From positions 40,987-104,986 of the forward strand of contig JAMDCP010000001.1 in the NCBI GenBank assembly GCA_023489335.1: 64,000 bases of DNA. The letters are read 5' to 3'. Below the pieces are notes generated by a model. The model was given only the letters and a program-made list of their open reading frames with translations. It was not told the origin of the DNA and searched no databases. The translations under genes and the position numbers were made by a program. This stretch comes from Deltaproteobacteria bacterium. Its GTDB lineage: Bacteria > SZUA-79 > Acidulodesulfobacterales > Acidulodesulfobacteraceae. This document shows positions 45,987 through 54,877 of this stretch, in pieces. The stretch's first letter is position 1. Each line of letters starts with the position of its first letter.

Positions 45987-46973
45987 TTGAAAAATAAATT
46001 TAATATTATTTATTTAGTTTTTATCATTTTATTCTTTTATATTCTTTCCGGTAAATCCTTTGCGTTCAAAGTTAAGGTTTCCCCCGTCGGCATTACCGCA
46101 TGGACTAAAACCGTAGAAATATTCGGTATTACTAAAACCATAGAAAAAGCCGTTCTCGAAGCGCCGACCGGCGGAAGGGCCATGGGACCTTTTCTTCCTT
46201 TGGGAAATGTCAAAGCTGGAAAAGTAATAGCAAAAATTTTACCGGCGGGATTTAGGCAAAAGTTATATTACGCAAGTAGGGAAGTCAAATATTCTTTGCA
46301 AAATTTACTGAATACAAAAAAGCTTTACAATCAGAGGATAGATACCATCCAGGATTTAAATAAAGCCGAACTGCTATTCGATAAGGCAAAATCTTACTTA
46401 AAATCGTTAAAATCCGTATTAAATGAATATAGCATTTTTGCCCCATTTTCGGGAACCCTGGATTATCTTGTGCCCGAAAATACTTATGTTGCCGCCGGGA
46501 CGCCGGTAGCGCATTTAAACGGAAACGGGCAATTATGGGTCAGGGGTTATATCACGCCTTCATACGCAAATATTTTACACACAGGAGATGAAGCAATGAT
46601 AAAAGGTGAAACATGGAGGGGAATAGGCAGAATAGCATCCATAGGCAAAAGCGCAAATTATTCGGGGCTCGTGCCCCTCTATATTTCTTTGCCTAAAGGG
46701 TTAAATCTGATTCCCGGCGAATGGTTAAAAATCAAAATTAGATTGAAAAGCCGCGAAAGTTTTTGCGTTCCTACCGCGGCTCTGGTAGGCAGAGGGTTCA
46801 GCACTTTTGTTTTTGCGGTTAATTCGGGGGTAGTAAAAAAAATACCCGTAAATATTATAACTATTGATAAAGACAAAGCATGGGTAAATGGCAAATTATA
46901 TAAAAATGAACTTGTGGTAATAAGCGGCGCGGACAGATTAATTAATGGGACAAAAGTAGAAATAATAAAATGA
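45987..46973 (+). CDS. RND efflux periplasmic adaptor
   Basis: The 328-residue membrane-fusion protein begins at TTG 45987 (GAGG 9 bases before) with a signal (IIYLVFIILFFYILSGKSFA). A short lipoyl/hairpin region follows (residues about 55-150), then beta-barrel sections: FAPFSGTLDYLVPENTYVAAGTPVAHLNGNGQLWVRGYITPS, and IPGEW-like LIPGEWLKIKIRLKSRESFCVPTAALVGRG. It bridges the inner-membrane pump to the TolC-type channel. It is short for the family and lies between its two partners. Confidence 0.88.
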   Translation: MKNKFNIIYLVFIILFFYILSGKSFAFKVKVSPVGITAWTKTVEIFGITKTIEKAVLEAPTGGRAMGPFLPLGNVKAGKVIAKILPAGFRQKLYYASREVKYSLQNLLNTKKLYNQRIDTIQDLNKAELLFDKAKSYLKSLKSVLNEYSIFAPFSGTLDYLVPENTYVAAGTPVAHLNGNGQLWVRGYITPSYANILHTGDEAMIKGETWRGIGRIASIGKSANYSGLVPLYISLPKGLNLIPGEWLKIKIRLKSRESFCVPTAALVGRGFSTFVFAVNSGVVKKIPVNIITIDKDKAWVNGKLYKNELVVISGADRLINGTKVEIIK

Positions 46974-49900
46974 AAAAATATTTGAACTTTTTATGGGGCA
47001 ATCGGTTTACGATAATCATTTTATCCATTTTTATAATTTTTATCGGCTATTTTTCTTTAAATAATTTACCGGAAAGCATATTTCCGAATATCGAATTTCC
47101 AAAAGTTTCGATACTTGTTCACGATTCATACCTTCCCGTTAAATATATGCTGACAAGGATAACCTATCCTATGGAAGAAGCCGCAAAAGGCGAGCCAGGA
47201 GCTAGACTTGTGCGTTCCCAGACCGGAAACGGAATCTCTAAGATACATGTGTATTTTAATTCAAATGTGAATCCGGAAACCGCTTATCTTGTGCTCCAAA
47301 GCCGTATATCCCGCATCTCGTTGCCTCATAATGCCGATGTAAGCGTTCGTCTTATGAGACCGAATATATATCCGCTTGCAGAATATGCCATGGTATCCAA
47401 TAAAATTAACAGCTCTCAAATGATGCCGTTTTTTGCTTTTCAGGCAAAACCTGCCATACTTTCCGTAAACGGCGTTTACAAGGTTGAAGAGACGGGCCGC
47501 GGATGGCCGGAAGTTCATATTAAGCTTAATCCAATCGATTTATCCAGATATGATATAAGTCCCTCCGAAATAATGCAAACGCTTATACAAAACGGGGGGC
47601 CCTTTTTTTCGGGAATAATGTATTCCTTTAATCAACAATTTCTTGTATCCACGACTAAGATGCCGAAAAATATCGGCGATTTTTCAAAATTAACCCTGCC
47701 GTTAGGCCATAAGTTGAAAGAACATATACCTCTGCCGTTAAATAAAATCGGAAAGATTACGATAGGACAGCCCCCTTTATTGAAACAGGCAAAAGTGGCC
47801 GGCTATAAACATGCACTCATCATGGATGTTCTTTCTCAGGTCAAGGTTAATGAAGTAAAAGTTGCGGACAATGTCGATAAAGTTATTCAAACACTTAAAA
47901 AACATATTCCTTCCGGTGCAAGCATAGTTAAAATATATGATTTAAGCAAACTGATAAAAAGCAGTTTGCAAGATGTTTGGATTGCTTTAGTTATAGGCAG
48001 CATAATCTCGTTGATTGTCGTGCTGTTTTTCATAGGAAGGTTTGACGGCGCCTTATCGATTTTTTTGGTTATACCTTTATCTTTGGCAATAACATTGACC
48101 GTGCTTCATATTATGGGCTACGGGTTGAATATTATGACCCTTGGAGGAATTACCGCTTCTATCGGGGCGATGATAGACCATGCAATCGTTATCGTGGAGC
48201 GCGGACTGCACGGCATTTATGATTATGATAAAAATGGAAAATCTTCGATAATCGACAGGCTAAAAGATATCTTGCCTTCAATGACATTGGCCACCTTAAC
48301 ATCGACAATAGTTTTTATTCCGCTTATTTTTTTGTCTGGGACATTAGGTTTGTTATTTAAACAGATGGCCGTTGCCATTATACTTGCTTTAATTTCTTCC
48401 CAGTTAGTGGCGGTGACTGTTACCCCTGTTTTAGCTATATTTCTTGCGAATCGGGGTCGGAAAATAGAAAAAAACCAGGCAAAAAGGAATGAGAAAAATA
48501 ACAACAGGATTTTTAAAATTTATAGCAGGGCGCTTGTTTATAGTATGCGCAAGCCGTGGATTTCGGCTATTGCCGTTATTTTATCGATTGTCTTAGGCTA
48601 TTTTTCTTTTAAGAATCTGGCCACCGCTTTTTTACCCCATTGGGATGAAGGCGTAATAACGGTGCCTTTCAGAACGCCGGTCGGAAGCAGCGTATCCGAT
48701 ACCGTTAAGATTGGAAAAGATTTAATGAAAAAGGCGTCCGCAGATTCTAATGTAAAAACGATTTCGTTGATGGTAGGCAGGAGTTTCGAGAATCCTTATT
48801 CCACCTCCAATAAGGGAATTTTGACTATAGTTTTAAAAAAGAACAGGACGCTGAGCACGGAAAAGATGATGTTAAAACTCGATGAAGAGTTCAAAGAAAT
48901 CGACCCTAATCTGATAGCATTGTCATTTTCTCAAATAATGGTCAATCGGATTGGGAATCTCTCCGGTTCGCACGCTCCTTTAGAAATCATTCTTTTTGGA
49001 AAAAGCGCAAAAGAACTTCATGCGGAAGGGGGCAAACTTTACAATGCCCTGTCAAAAAATAAATATTTTGAATCCGTAACATTTAAATCTCCCTCGGCAG
49101 GTCCAGAAATTGATATAAGACCCTCTTTTTATTCCACAATTTACGGTTTAAATTCCGCCGCCATAGCAAAGCAGGTCAAACTTCATTTTTACGGAGAAAA
49201 CGCGGGTTTTATATTGAAAGGCGAACAAATACTACCCATAAGAATAACTATTCCGACAAAATATTCATTTGACAGGCAAATAAGAGATTTGAATATGAAA
49301 CTTCCGGATAACGACTATCTGCCTTTGCGTAATATTTCAAACATAAAAATGAAAAACTCCGTTCCTTATATTACCCGCCAAAATCTTGTTCCTTATGCGT
49401 ATATATGGCTGAATCCGTCAAGCGGCATCGGTTTATCCTTAGCTGCAAAGAAAGCAAAATCTATCGTAAAGAGCGCAGGGCTGCCGAAGGGCGTAAGTTT
49501 CAAACTTGGCGGCTACTATAAAAAACAGGTTAAAAGTTTTAAACAGATGTATTTTATACTTTTTACCGCATTAATGCTTCTATTGATTTTATTAGGCTTG
49601 CAATTTTCAAGCCAATTGGCTGCCGTATCCGCCATTGTTTCCATTGCATTGGTTGCCCCCTTTTCTTTATTGCTGTTATTAATTAGAGGGATAAATCTTG
49701 ACAGTACGGCTTTTCTTGGTATATTAATGGTTTTTGCCATAGCCGTCAACAATGTAATACTTATCTTTTCAAGAGCGAGACAGATTTCGGGCAATGGTAA
49801 GCCAGGGATATTTTCCGTTGCTTTAGCTGCAAGAGGAAGATTTAGGCCGATTATTATGACCATGCTTGCCGATATTTTTGGTTTTTTACCTTTAGCTATA

Positions 49901-50044
49901 GGAATAGGAAGAGGGACGGATTTACTTAAGCCTTTAGCGACAGCCGTAATAGGAGGTTTGATTTTTGGTATTTTCGCCTCGCTTTTAATAGCGCCTTCGT
50001 TTTATAGTTTTTTAATGTGGATTGGAAAACAAATACAGCGTTAA
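46970..50044 (+). CDS. RND efflux pump, inner-membrane permease
   Basis: The 1,024-residue permease has 12 transmembrane helices and two large periplasmic loops. Helix 4 carries the proton-relay site GAMIDHAIVIVERG (Asp403, Glu410). The Asp/Glu pair is more like heavy-metal RND pumps (CzcA/CusA type) than AcrB (two Asp), but the Met ligand set for Cu/Ag is not evident, so the substrate is uncertain. FNSNVNPETAYLVLQSRI and SIALVAPFSLLLLLIRGINLDSTAFLGILMVFAIAVNN are family segments. The start overlaps the adaptor by 4 bases, so one operon is certain. Confidence 0.93.
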   Translation: MKKYLNFLWGNRFTIIILSIFIIFIGYFSLNNLPESIFPNIEFPKVSILVHDSYLPVKYMLTRITYPMEEAAKGEPGARLVRSQTGNGISKIHVYFNSNVNPETAYLVLQSRISRISLPHNADVSVRLMRPNIYPLAEYAMVSNKINSSQMMPFFAFQAKPAILSVNGVYKVEETGRGWPEVHIKLNPIDLSRYDISPSEIMQTLIQNGGPFFSGIMYSFNQQFLVSTTKMPKNIGDFSKLTLPLGHKLKEHIPLPLNKIGKITIGQPPLLKQAKVAGYKHALIMDVLSQVKVNEVKVADNVDKVIQTLKKHIPSGASIVKIYDLSKLIKSSLQDVWIALVIGSIISLIVVLFFIGRFDGALSIFLVIPLSLAITLTVLHIMGYGLNIMTLGGITASIGAMIDHAIVIVERGLHGIYDYDKNGKSSIIDRLKDILPSMTLATLTSTIVFIPLIFLSGTLGLLFKQMAVAIILALISSQLVAVTVTPVLAIFLANRGRKIEKNQAKRNEKNNNRIFKIYSRALVYSMRKPWISAIAVILSIVLGYFSFKNLATAFLPHWDEGVITVPFRTPVGSSVSDTVKIGKDLMKKASADSNVKTISLMVGRSFENPYSTSNKGILTIVLKKNRTLSTEKMMLKLDEEFKEIDPNLIALSFSQIMVNRIGNLSGSHAPLEIILFGKSAKELHAEGGKLYNALSKNKYFESVTFKSPSAGPEIDIRPSFYSTIYGLNSAAIAKQVKLHFYGENAGFILKGEQILPIRITIPTKYSFDRQIRDLNMKLPDNDYLPLRNISNIKMKNSVPYITRQNLVPYAYIWLNPSSGIGLSLAAKKAKSIVKSAGLPKGVSFKLGGYYKKQVKSFKQMYFILFTALMLLLILLGLQFSSQLAAVSAIVSIALVAPFSLLLLLIRGINLDSTAFLGILMVFAIAVNNVILIFSRARQISGNGKPGIFSVALAARGRFRPIIMTMLADIFGFLPLAIGIGRGTDLLKPLATAVIGGLIFGIFASLLIAPSFYSFLMWIGKQIQR

Positions 50045-50128
50045 GATGCACAAGCTTAAAAGATTTACCTTTTGATAAAAGATACTCCATGGTTTTCGAC
50101 ATCCCTTAAAAGAAATTTCTTAATATTT

Positions 50129-50965
50129 TTAGTCCGTGTCTCGCAAATCATACCCATTTTGCCTTATTAGCTCTTCGCTAAGCTGCCACAATTTTTTTCT
50201 TGAATTTATATCGTGGGCGGCTGGATTTGGTTTTACTATTTTAAGGTCGCTGAAGTATTTCCCCGTGATATTTGCTACATCATCCGATGCCGCTAAATAA
50301 ACCGGCGTAGCCGCCCCTTCATCTGCACCCCTGCTGAAAAACTTGCCGAACCCGCCCCAGCCAGCTCTTAAAAGTTTTGTGTTTATTACCCCCGGATGAA
50401 GGCAGTTTACCGTAATATTTTTATCCTTAAGCCTTTCGCTTAGTTCAAAGGTAAAATAAATCACGCAGAGCTTGGAAAGGCTATATGCCTTGTGTCCGTC
50501 ATATTTTGCCGTGTTGATTAAGTTTTCGAAATCCATTTCCGGGGAATGGGCCATAGAGCTTACATTTATTATGCGTGCGGCTTCGGATTTTTTCGGTTTA
50601 ATTATGGGAAGGAGATTTAATGTCAGAAAAAACATGGAAAGATAATTTATCTGGAATGTTGCCTCTATGCCTTCGGGAGAAAGCGTATAATCGTTTAAAT
50701 AAACGCCCGCATTGTTTATTAAGACATCCAGATTATCGTATCTATTTTTAACCTCGTTTGAAAAGTTAAAGACCTCTTTTAAAGATATTAAGTCATAATT
50801 AAAATAATCCAATTTTGTAGTTATTTTGGAAAGTTCGTCCACGGTTTGCTTGCATTTCTCCTCGCTTCTTCCATGTATTAACACAAAAAAGCCCTTTTTG
50901 GCAAGCATAATTGCGGTTTGTTTGCCTATTCCATCGGTTGAACCTGTAATAAGAACGGTTTTCAT
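50129..50965 (-). CDS. Short-chain dehydrogenase/reductase (retinol dehydrogenase/WWOX-like)
   Basis: The 278-residue SDR has TGSTDGIGKQTAIMLAKKG (cofactor motif TGxxxGIG, residues 7-14), LDVLINNAGVYL, IINVSSMAH (catalytic Ser) and YSLSKLCVIYF (catalytic Tyr-x3-Lys). The arrangement is that of the classical SDRs of the retinol dehydrogenase/WW-oxidoreductase group. The Arg after the first strand (HGRSEEKC) suggests NADPH. The substrate is unknown. It is convergent with the RND gene. Confidence 0.9.
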   Translation of the reverse strand: MKTVLITGSTDGIGKQTAIMLAKKGFFVLIHGRSEEKCKQTVDELSKITTKLDYFNYDLISLKEVFNFSNEVKNRYDNLDVLINNAGVYLNDYTLSPEGIEATFQINYLSMFFLTLNLLPIIKPKKSEAARIINVSSMAHSPEMDFENLINTAKYDGHKAYSLSKLCVIYFTFELSERLKDKNITVNCLHPGVINTKLLRAGWGGFGKFFSRGADEGAATPVYLAASDDVANITGKYFSDLKIVKPNPAAHDINSRKKLWQLSEELIRQNGYDLRDTD

Positions 50966-50999
50966 AGTGAAATAATTAAATTATTTAAATCTTTTGAAT

Positions 51000-51218
51000 A
51001 ATTAAAGCAGCCTTTCCGAAACGATATTTCTGACGCTTTCGCCTGCATCGTCCCGCATTAAATAAAGATATTCCGCAGGAATTCTTTTTTGCGGCCGCTT
51101 TTCTAACCATAGCTTCGACATGTCCCAATGCGCTGTAATAAAGAAATAGAATTTTAATCGCATAACCCCCTCTATTTATCATAACCCACTTCTTTTTATA
51201 ATTATATCTTATATCCAA
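51000..51218 (-). pseudogene. WrbA-like flavodoxin N-terminal remnant fused to an unrelated C-terminus
   Basis: On the minus strand the frame reads AIKILFLYYSALGHVEAMVRKAAAKK, which resembles the start of WrbA/NQO-type flavodoxins (K-V-L-V-x-Y-Y-S-x-x-G-H-x-E-x-M). After about 40 residues this text ends. A shift to another frame gives RIPAEYLYLMRDDAGESVRNIVSERLL and a stop, which looks like the end of another protein. So the locus is a chimeric relic with no working product expected. The family of the second part is not recognised. Confidence 0.55.
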
Positions 51219-51306
51219 TAAAATTTTGAGATATAATTAAAACAAAACAATTAAAATTTTATTAATTTTATTAATCTTATTAATTTGAGAGGCAGGTAAA
51301 AATTAT

Positions 51307-51855
51307 ATGATTCCGCCGAACCAGAACAAAGTCGAAGATTTGATTCAGCTTGATTTGGGATATATTCCCGATGTCGGCATCGAAGATTATAGGCTGGCCG
51401 TAAAAGGCTTAGTCGATAATCCAACGGCCTTAACTTACAAAGATATCGTTAAAATAGGAAGCGATAAAGTAATAGACGACTTTCACTGCGTTACCGGCTG
51501 GACGAAAGAATCCGCCGAATGGGAAGGCGTTTTATCAAAAAAAATTGTTGCGGAAGCCAAACCCCGTAAAGATGCAAAATATGTTTTAATAGGTTCTTAC
51601 GACGGATACACAACAAATATAGATGCCGGCCTCTTGCTCAAAGATAACTCAATACTTGCAATTAAATACGGCGGGAAAGTTTTAAAGCCTGAACACGGTT
51701 TTCCGGTGCGGCTTGTTATTCCGGATAAATATGCATACAAAAGCGCTAAATGGGTAAAAACCATTACTTTTTTAGATAAAGAAGAGCTTGGGTACTGGGA
51801 GCAAAGAGGCTATTCCAATAGCGCAGATCCTTTCAAAGAAGAAAGGTATGCTTAA
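51307..51855 (+). CDS. Sulfite oxidase-type molybdopterin-binding domain protein
   Basis: The 182-residue protein is a stand-alone oxidoreductase molybdopterin-binding domain: YRLAVKGLVDNPTALTYKDI, DDFHCVTGWTKESAEWEGVLSKKI with the Mo-ligand Cys in FHCVTGW, LLKDNSILAIKYGGKVLKPEHGFPVRLVIPDKY and KWVKTITFLDKEELGYWEQRGYS. It resembles MsrP and YedY-like domains but has no signal peptide or dimerisation domain, so it is probably cytoplasmic. The reaction is unknown. It may use the same molybdenum cofactor pool as the formate dehydrogenase. Confidence 0.9.
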   Translation: MIPPNQNKVEDLIQLDLGYIPDVGIEDYRLAVKGLVDNPTALTYKDIVKIGSDKVIDDFHCVTGWTKESAEWEGVLSKKIVAEAKPRKDAKYVLIGSYDGYTTNIDAGLLLKDNSILAIKYGGKVLKPEHGFPVRLVIPDKYAYKSAKWVKTITFLDKEELGYWEQRGYSNSADPFKEERYA

Positions 51856-51880
51856 AGCCGATTCCGATAGGGTTTTGAAA

Positions 51881-51930
51881 AGTTTAGACTAAACTCTAAA
51901 ATAGTCTTGACTTTTTTATAGTTTAGTCTA
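51881..51930. promoter_or_regulatory. Operator-like inverted repeats upstream of the DUF4143 ATPase gene
   Basis: AGTTTAGACTAAACT (51881-51895) is a perfect 7-1-7 inverted repeat. GTTTAGTCTA (51921-51930) repeats its core 40 bases further on, overlapping the promoter -10 region. A repressor bound to both would block transcription. The binder is unknown. Confidence 0.5.
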
Positions 51931-51934
51931 TAAT
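51907..51934 (+). promoter_or_regulatory. Promoter giving a near-leaderless transcript for the ATPase gene
   Basis: TTGACT (51907-51912) and TATAAT (51929-51934) are 16 bases apart. Transcription would start near 51941, at or one base before the ATG at 51942, and no ribosome site precedes that ATG. Confidence 0.6.
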
Positions 51935-51941
51935 AGTCGCT

Positions 51942-53159
51942 ATGATAAAGAGAAACATCGAAGAATTCGGATATACTGTGTTAAACGAATATAACAAAAT
52001 GCTTTTTGTAAGCGGTCCGAGACAAAGCGGAAAAACAACCTTTGCTAAAATGCTGCTAAAGCAATTTTCGCAAGGTTCGTATGCAAACTGGGATATAATA
52101 AGCGATCAGAAAAAAATAGTTAATACGCCGTACTTTTTTGAAAATGAAAACAGGGATATAAAAAAGAAGTTTTTGGTTATATTCGACGAAATACATAAAT
52201 ATAAAAACTGGAAAAATTACTTAAAGGGGTGTTTTGACGGTTACAAGACCGAATATAGCTTTATAGTTACGGGAAGTGGAAGGCTTGACCTGTTTAAAAA
52301 AGGCGGAGACAGCCTTTTTGGCAGGTATTTTGCAGTTAATTTATTTCCTTTATCGCTGGGAGAATTGGAAAGCTCTGCCGCCCTTCCGGCTATATTTTTT
52401 AATTATCTAAAGGAAGGCTTCGATAAACGTCAATCCTTTGAAAATTATAAACAATTGTTTAATTTTTCAGGATTTCCCGAACCTTTTTTAAAAAACGATA
52501 AAATATTTTACAATTTGTGGTCGAATGAAAGAAAAAAAACACTTATAAGGGAAGATATAAGAAATGCTTATCCAGTAAGAGATATTTCCAACATCGAAAT
52601 ACTCTCCAATCTATTGCCCTACAAAATATCGTCTCCGCTTTCGGTAAATTCGCTTCGGGAAGATTTAAACGCCGCTTTCGAATCGATTAAAAATTGGCTT
52701 TTAATGCTTGAGCAGTTTTATTATTTTTTTTCGATAAAGCCTTATTCGAAATCAATCTCCAGAGCTATTAAAAAAGAACCGAAAATATATCTGTACGACT
52801 GGGTCGAGGTCGAAGATGAAGCGAAAAGATTTGAAAATATGATAGCATTCCATCTTTATAAGGCGGTAACATTATGGAAATGTTTCGGCTACGGTAACTT
52901 CGGATTATCTTACATAAGAGACAAAGACGGAAGAGAAGTCGATTTCCTTGTTACAAAGGACGAAAAGCCGGTTTTTATGGTGGAAACAAAATTAAACGAC
53001 GAAAACATCTCTAAAAACCTTATGGCGTTTCAGCATAATACTCAAACGCCCTTTGCTATACAGGTCGTAAATAAAAAAGAAATTTTGAAAAAGACTTCAT
53101 CCAACAACTTTATTCAATACATTATATCTGCGGATAATTTTCTGCAATATTTACCGTGA
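51942..53159 (+). CDS. DUF4143-type AAA ATPase
   Basis: The 405-residue ATP-binding protein belongs to the archaeal-type/DUF4143 AAA family: FVSGPRQSGKTTFAKMLL (Walker A, residues 24-33), KKFLVIFDEIHKYKNWKNYLKGCFD (Walker B), FIVTGSGRLDLFKKGGDSLFGRYFAVNLFPLSLGEL (sensor-1 region), then the C-terminal domain with DREVDFLVTKDEKPVFMVETKLN-like text (here GREVDFLVTK ... MVETKLN), a PD-(D/E)xK-like nuclease relic. The family's function is poorly known. It is mobile and often next to defence genes. The gene has a near-leaderless promoter with operator-like repeats. Confidence 0.85.
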   Translation: MIKRNIEEFGYTVLNEYNKMLFVSGPRQSGKTTFAKMLLKQFSQGSYANWDIISDQKKIVNTPYFFENENRDIKKKFLVIFDEIHKYKNWKNYLKGCFDGYKTEYSFIVTGSGRLDLFKKGGDSLFGRYFAVNLFPLSLGELESSAALPAIFFNYLKEGFDKRQSFENYKQLFNFSGFPEPFLKNDKIFYNLWSNERKKTLIREDIRNAYPVRDISNIEILSNLLPYKISSPLSVNSLREDLNAAFESIKNWLLMLEQFYYFFSIKPYSKSISRAIKKEPKIYLYDWVEVEDEAKRFENMIAFHLYKAVTLWKCFGYGNFGLSYIRDKDGREVDFLVTKDEKPVFMVETKLNDENISKNLMAFQHNTQTPFAIQVVNKKEILKKTSSNNFIQYIISADNFLQYLP

Positions 53160-53440
53160 ATTATCCGAATATCTTCCCATTTCAAAAGCCCGGAAAAGAC
53201 GACGGTATCTACTTTATAAGGCATTTTCTTTTCTCTTGATTTTTAATTTTCTTTATGTTTATTATATTGCAACATTATATCCTATTTTAACTGAAAATCT
53301 AAGAAATATCTTATTGCAATTTTTAAACAATATTTAAAATTTTATTTGATTTTATATAATAAATATCATTTAATAATGTAAGAGTAGATAAAACATAATA
53401 TCATAGCAATTGTGGCAAAATATAGTAAAAGGATTAAATA
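53160..53440. other. AT-rich intergenic region upstream of cas6
   Basis: No gene or repeat copy is seen here. The region separates the ATPase gene from cas6 and must carry the promoter of the cas operon. It holds TA-rich sequence (for example TATATAATAAATAT around 53350-53370) without one clear -35/-10 pair. Confidence 0.5.
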
Positions 53441-54367
53441 ATGAGAATCCGACTAACTTTACTGCCTGCCGATAAACAAGCCGTTCTTCCTATAAATTAT
53501 AATTATTTTCTCACAAGCCTTATTTACAGGTTTATTTTTTTATCATCGAAAGATTATTCATCTTTTCTTCATAACGAAGGATATAGAGTAGGGGAAAGCA
53601 AAAAAGGTTTTAAACTTTTTACTTATTCTATGCTAAACGGGAAAAAATATACCGTTAAATCGGATACGATTATTTTCGGAAACGCGCCTATTATGTGGGA
53701 AATATCGTCTCCGGTGGATGTTTTCCTGCAGCATTTAATTACTGGAGCGTTTACCCAGGGGCAAGCTATAAATATCGGGAACAACCAAAGGGGAGCGGAA
53801 TTTCTAATAGACCGCGTAGAAACCGTTAAAAAGCCGGAATTTAAAGAGACCATGCGTTTTACCTGCCTGTCGCCGATAACGATAAGCAGGGTGTATGAAA
53901 AGGCCGCCGTTGGAAAAATAGCCGTTAACGGTAGCGATTTTTCGGCGGAATTAAATGAAAGCCGAGATGACTGCGGCGACGTTTCAATCGATAATGCGGA
54001 TTTAGGCTGCCACTATATCCGCCCATGGGAAGACGGTTTTTCGGAGGCCATAGAACAAAACCTGATAAAAAAATACAGGCTCGTTTACGGGAAAGAACCG
54101 GACGGGCTGTCGTGTAATTCGGGCAATTCCCGCAAAGGCAACGATATACCGGATTTCAGAATAACGATAGATAACGATTATATGAATAAAAGAAGCGGAA
54201 AAATTACAAAAAAGATAAATTTCAAAGGCACGGAAATTATCGGATTTATGGCGCCGTTCGAAGTAACGGGCAACCCCGAACTTATCGAAATAGGATACGA
54301 GGCGGGATTTGGCGAAAAGGGAAGTATTGGGTGCGGGTGCGTGAAGGCGGTAAAATCATCGGAGTAA
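53441..54367 (+). CDS. cas6: CRISPR pre-crRNA endoribonuclease Cas6
   Basis: The 308-residue protein begins MRIRLTLLPADKQAVLPINYNYFLTSLIYRFI, with the Cas6 ferredoxin-like fold start. It has FTCLSPITISRVYEK and ends with the glycine-rich loop YEAGFGEKGSIGCGCVKAV, the family's RNA-binding signature. It would cut the repeat RNA to leave an 8-base 5' handle, here ATTGAAAC from the repeat end. A likely catalytic His is not certain by eye. It is the first gene of the cas set. Confidence 0.9.
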   Translation: MRIRLTLLPADKQAVLPINYNYFLTSLIYRFIFLSSKDYSSFLHNEGYRVGESKKGFKLFTYSMLNGKKYTVKSDTIIFGNAPIMWEISSPVDVFLQHLITGAFTQGQAINIGNNQRGAEFLIDRVETVKKPEFKETMRFTCLSPITISRVYEKAAVGKIAVNGSDFSAELNESRDDCGDVSIDNADLGCHYIRPWEDGFSEAIEQNLIKKYRLVYGKEPDGLSCNSGNSRKGNDIPDFRITIDNDYMNKRSGKITKKINFKGTEIIGFMAPFEVTGNPELIEIGYEAGFGEKGSIGCGCVKAVKSSE

Positions 54368-54437
54368 ATCAAAGCCGTAAAAATTATTTTATTTAACTTA
54401 TGCTACAATAATATTAACAATATGAAAGGGGTCTTAA

Positions 54438-54707
54438 ATGGCGGTCACCCAGAAACAAATTGAAAAAATAATTGCCTTGGCAAAGGTTTACGGTGCTACA
54501 AGGTTAATACTTTTTGGCAGCGCCGTGGAAACGCCTGAAAAAGCAAGAGACATAGATCTTGCCTGTGACGGTGTGGAAGGATGGAAACTCTATGAGCTTG
54601 CATCAAAACTCGAAGAAGAACTCGGAACGAATTTAGATATTGTTTCATTAAGCCCCTCAAACAGATTTACTAAGCTGGTTGAGGCGAGAGGCAAGATGTT
54701 ATTATGA
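54438..54707 (+). CDS. Minimal nucleotidyltransferase (MNT) antitoxin-like protein, first of three
   Basis: The 89-residue protein has the nucleotidyltransferase-fold motif LILFGSAVETPEKARDIDLACDG (Gly-Ser ... Asp-x-Asp). This is the MntA-type antitoxin that normally AMPylates a HEPN partner. It lies between cas6 and cas8b1 and is followed with a 4-base overlap by a short HEPN-like stub (54704-54790). Its ribosome region TATGAAAGGGGT is nearly the same as that of the third MNT gene. It appears intact. Confidence 0.8.
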   Translation: MAVTQKQIEKIIALAKVYGATRLILFGSAVETPEKARDIDLACDGVEGWKLYELASKLEEELGTNLDIVSLSPSNRFTKLVEARGKMLL

Positions 54708-54790
54708 AACCGGAAGAACTCAGGGAAGAAATCAATATTGAACTGGAATTAATAGAGACAGTTTTAAAAGAGTTATGGACAAAGATTTAA
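54704..54790 (+). pseudogene. HEPN toxin N-terminal stub paired to the first MNT
   Basis: The 28-codon frame reads MKPEELREEINIELELIETVLKE and then stops. It matches the first helix of HEPN/DUF86-type toxins that follow MNT genes, but the RNase motif Arg-x4-His and the rest are missing. The ATG overlaps the MNT stop (ATGA-type), as in intact pairs. The following 87 bases to cas8 show no more HEPN text. Confidence 0.6.
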
Positions 54791-54877
54791 AATTATTCAG
54801 TAAATTTCTGCAAACTATTTAACTTAACAGCAGATTTTTGTTTCCCTATTTCTAATAAATAAATTAAGGAAGTATTT

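Noticed and set aside
54378..54425. Possible degenerate CRISPR repeat before the first MNT (ACAATATGAAAGGGG)
   Set aside because: Only a short part (CAATATG) fits the repeat, and the rest serves as a ribosome site shared with the third MNT gene. A CreA-like RNA cannot be supported.
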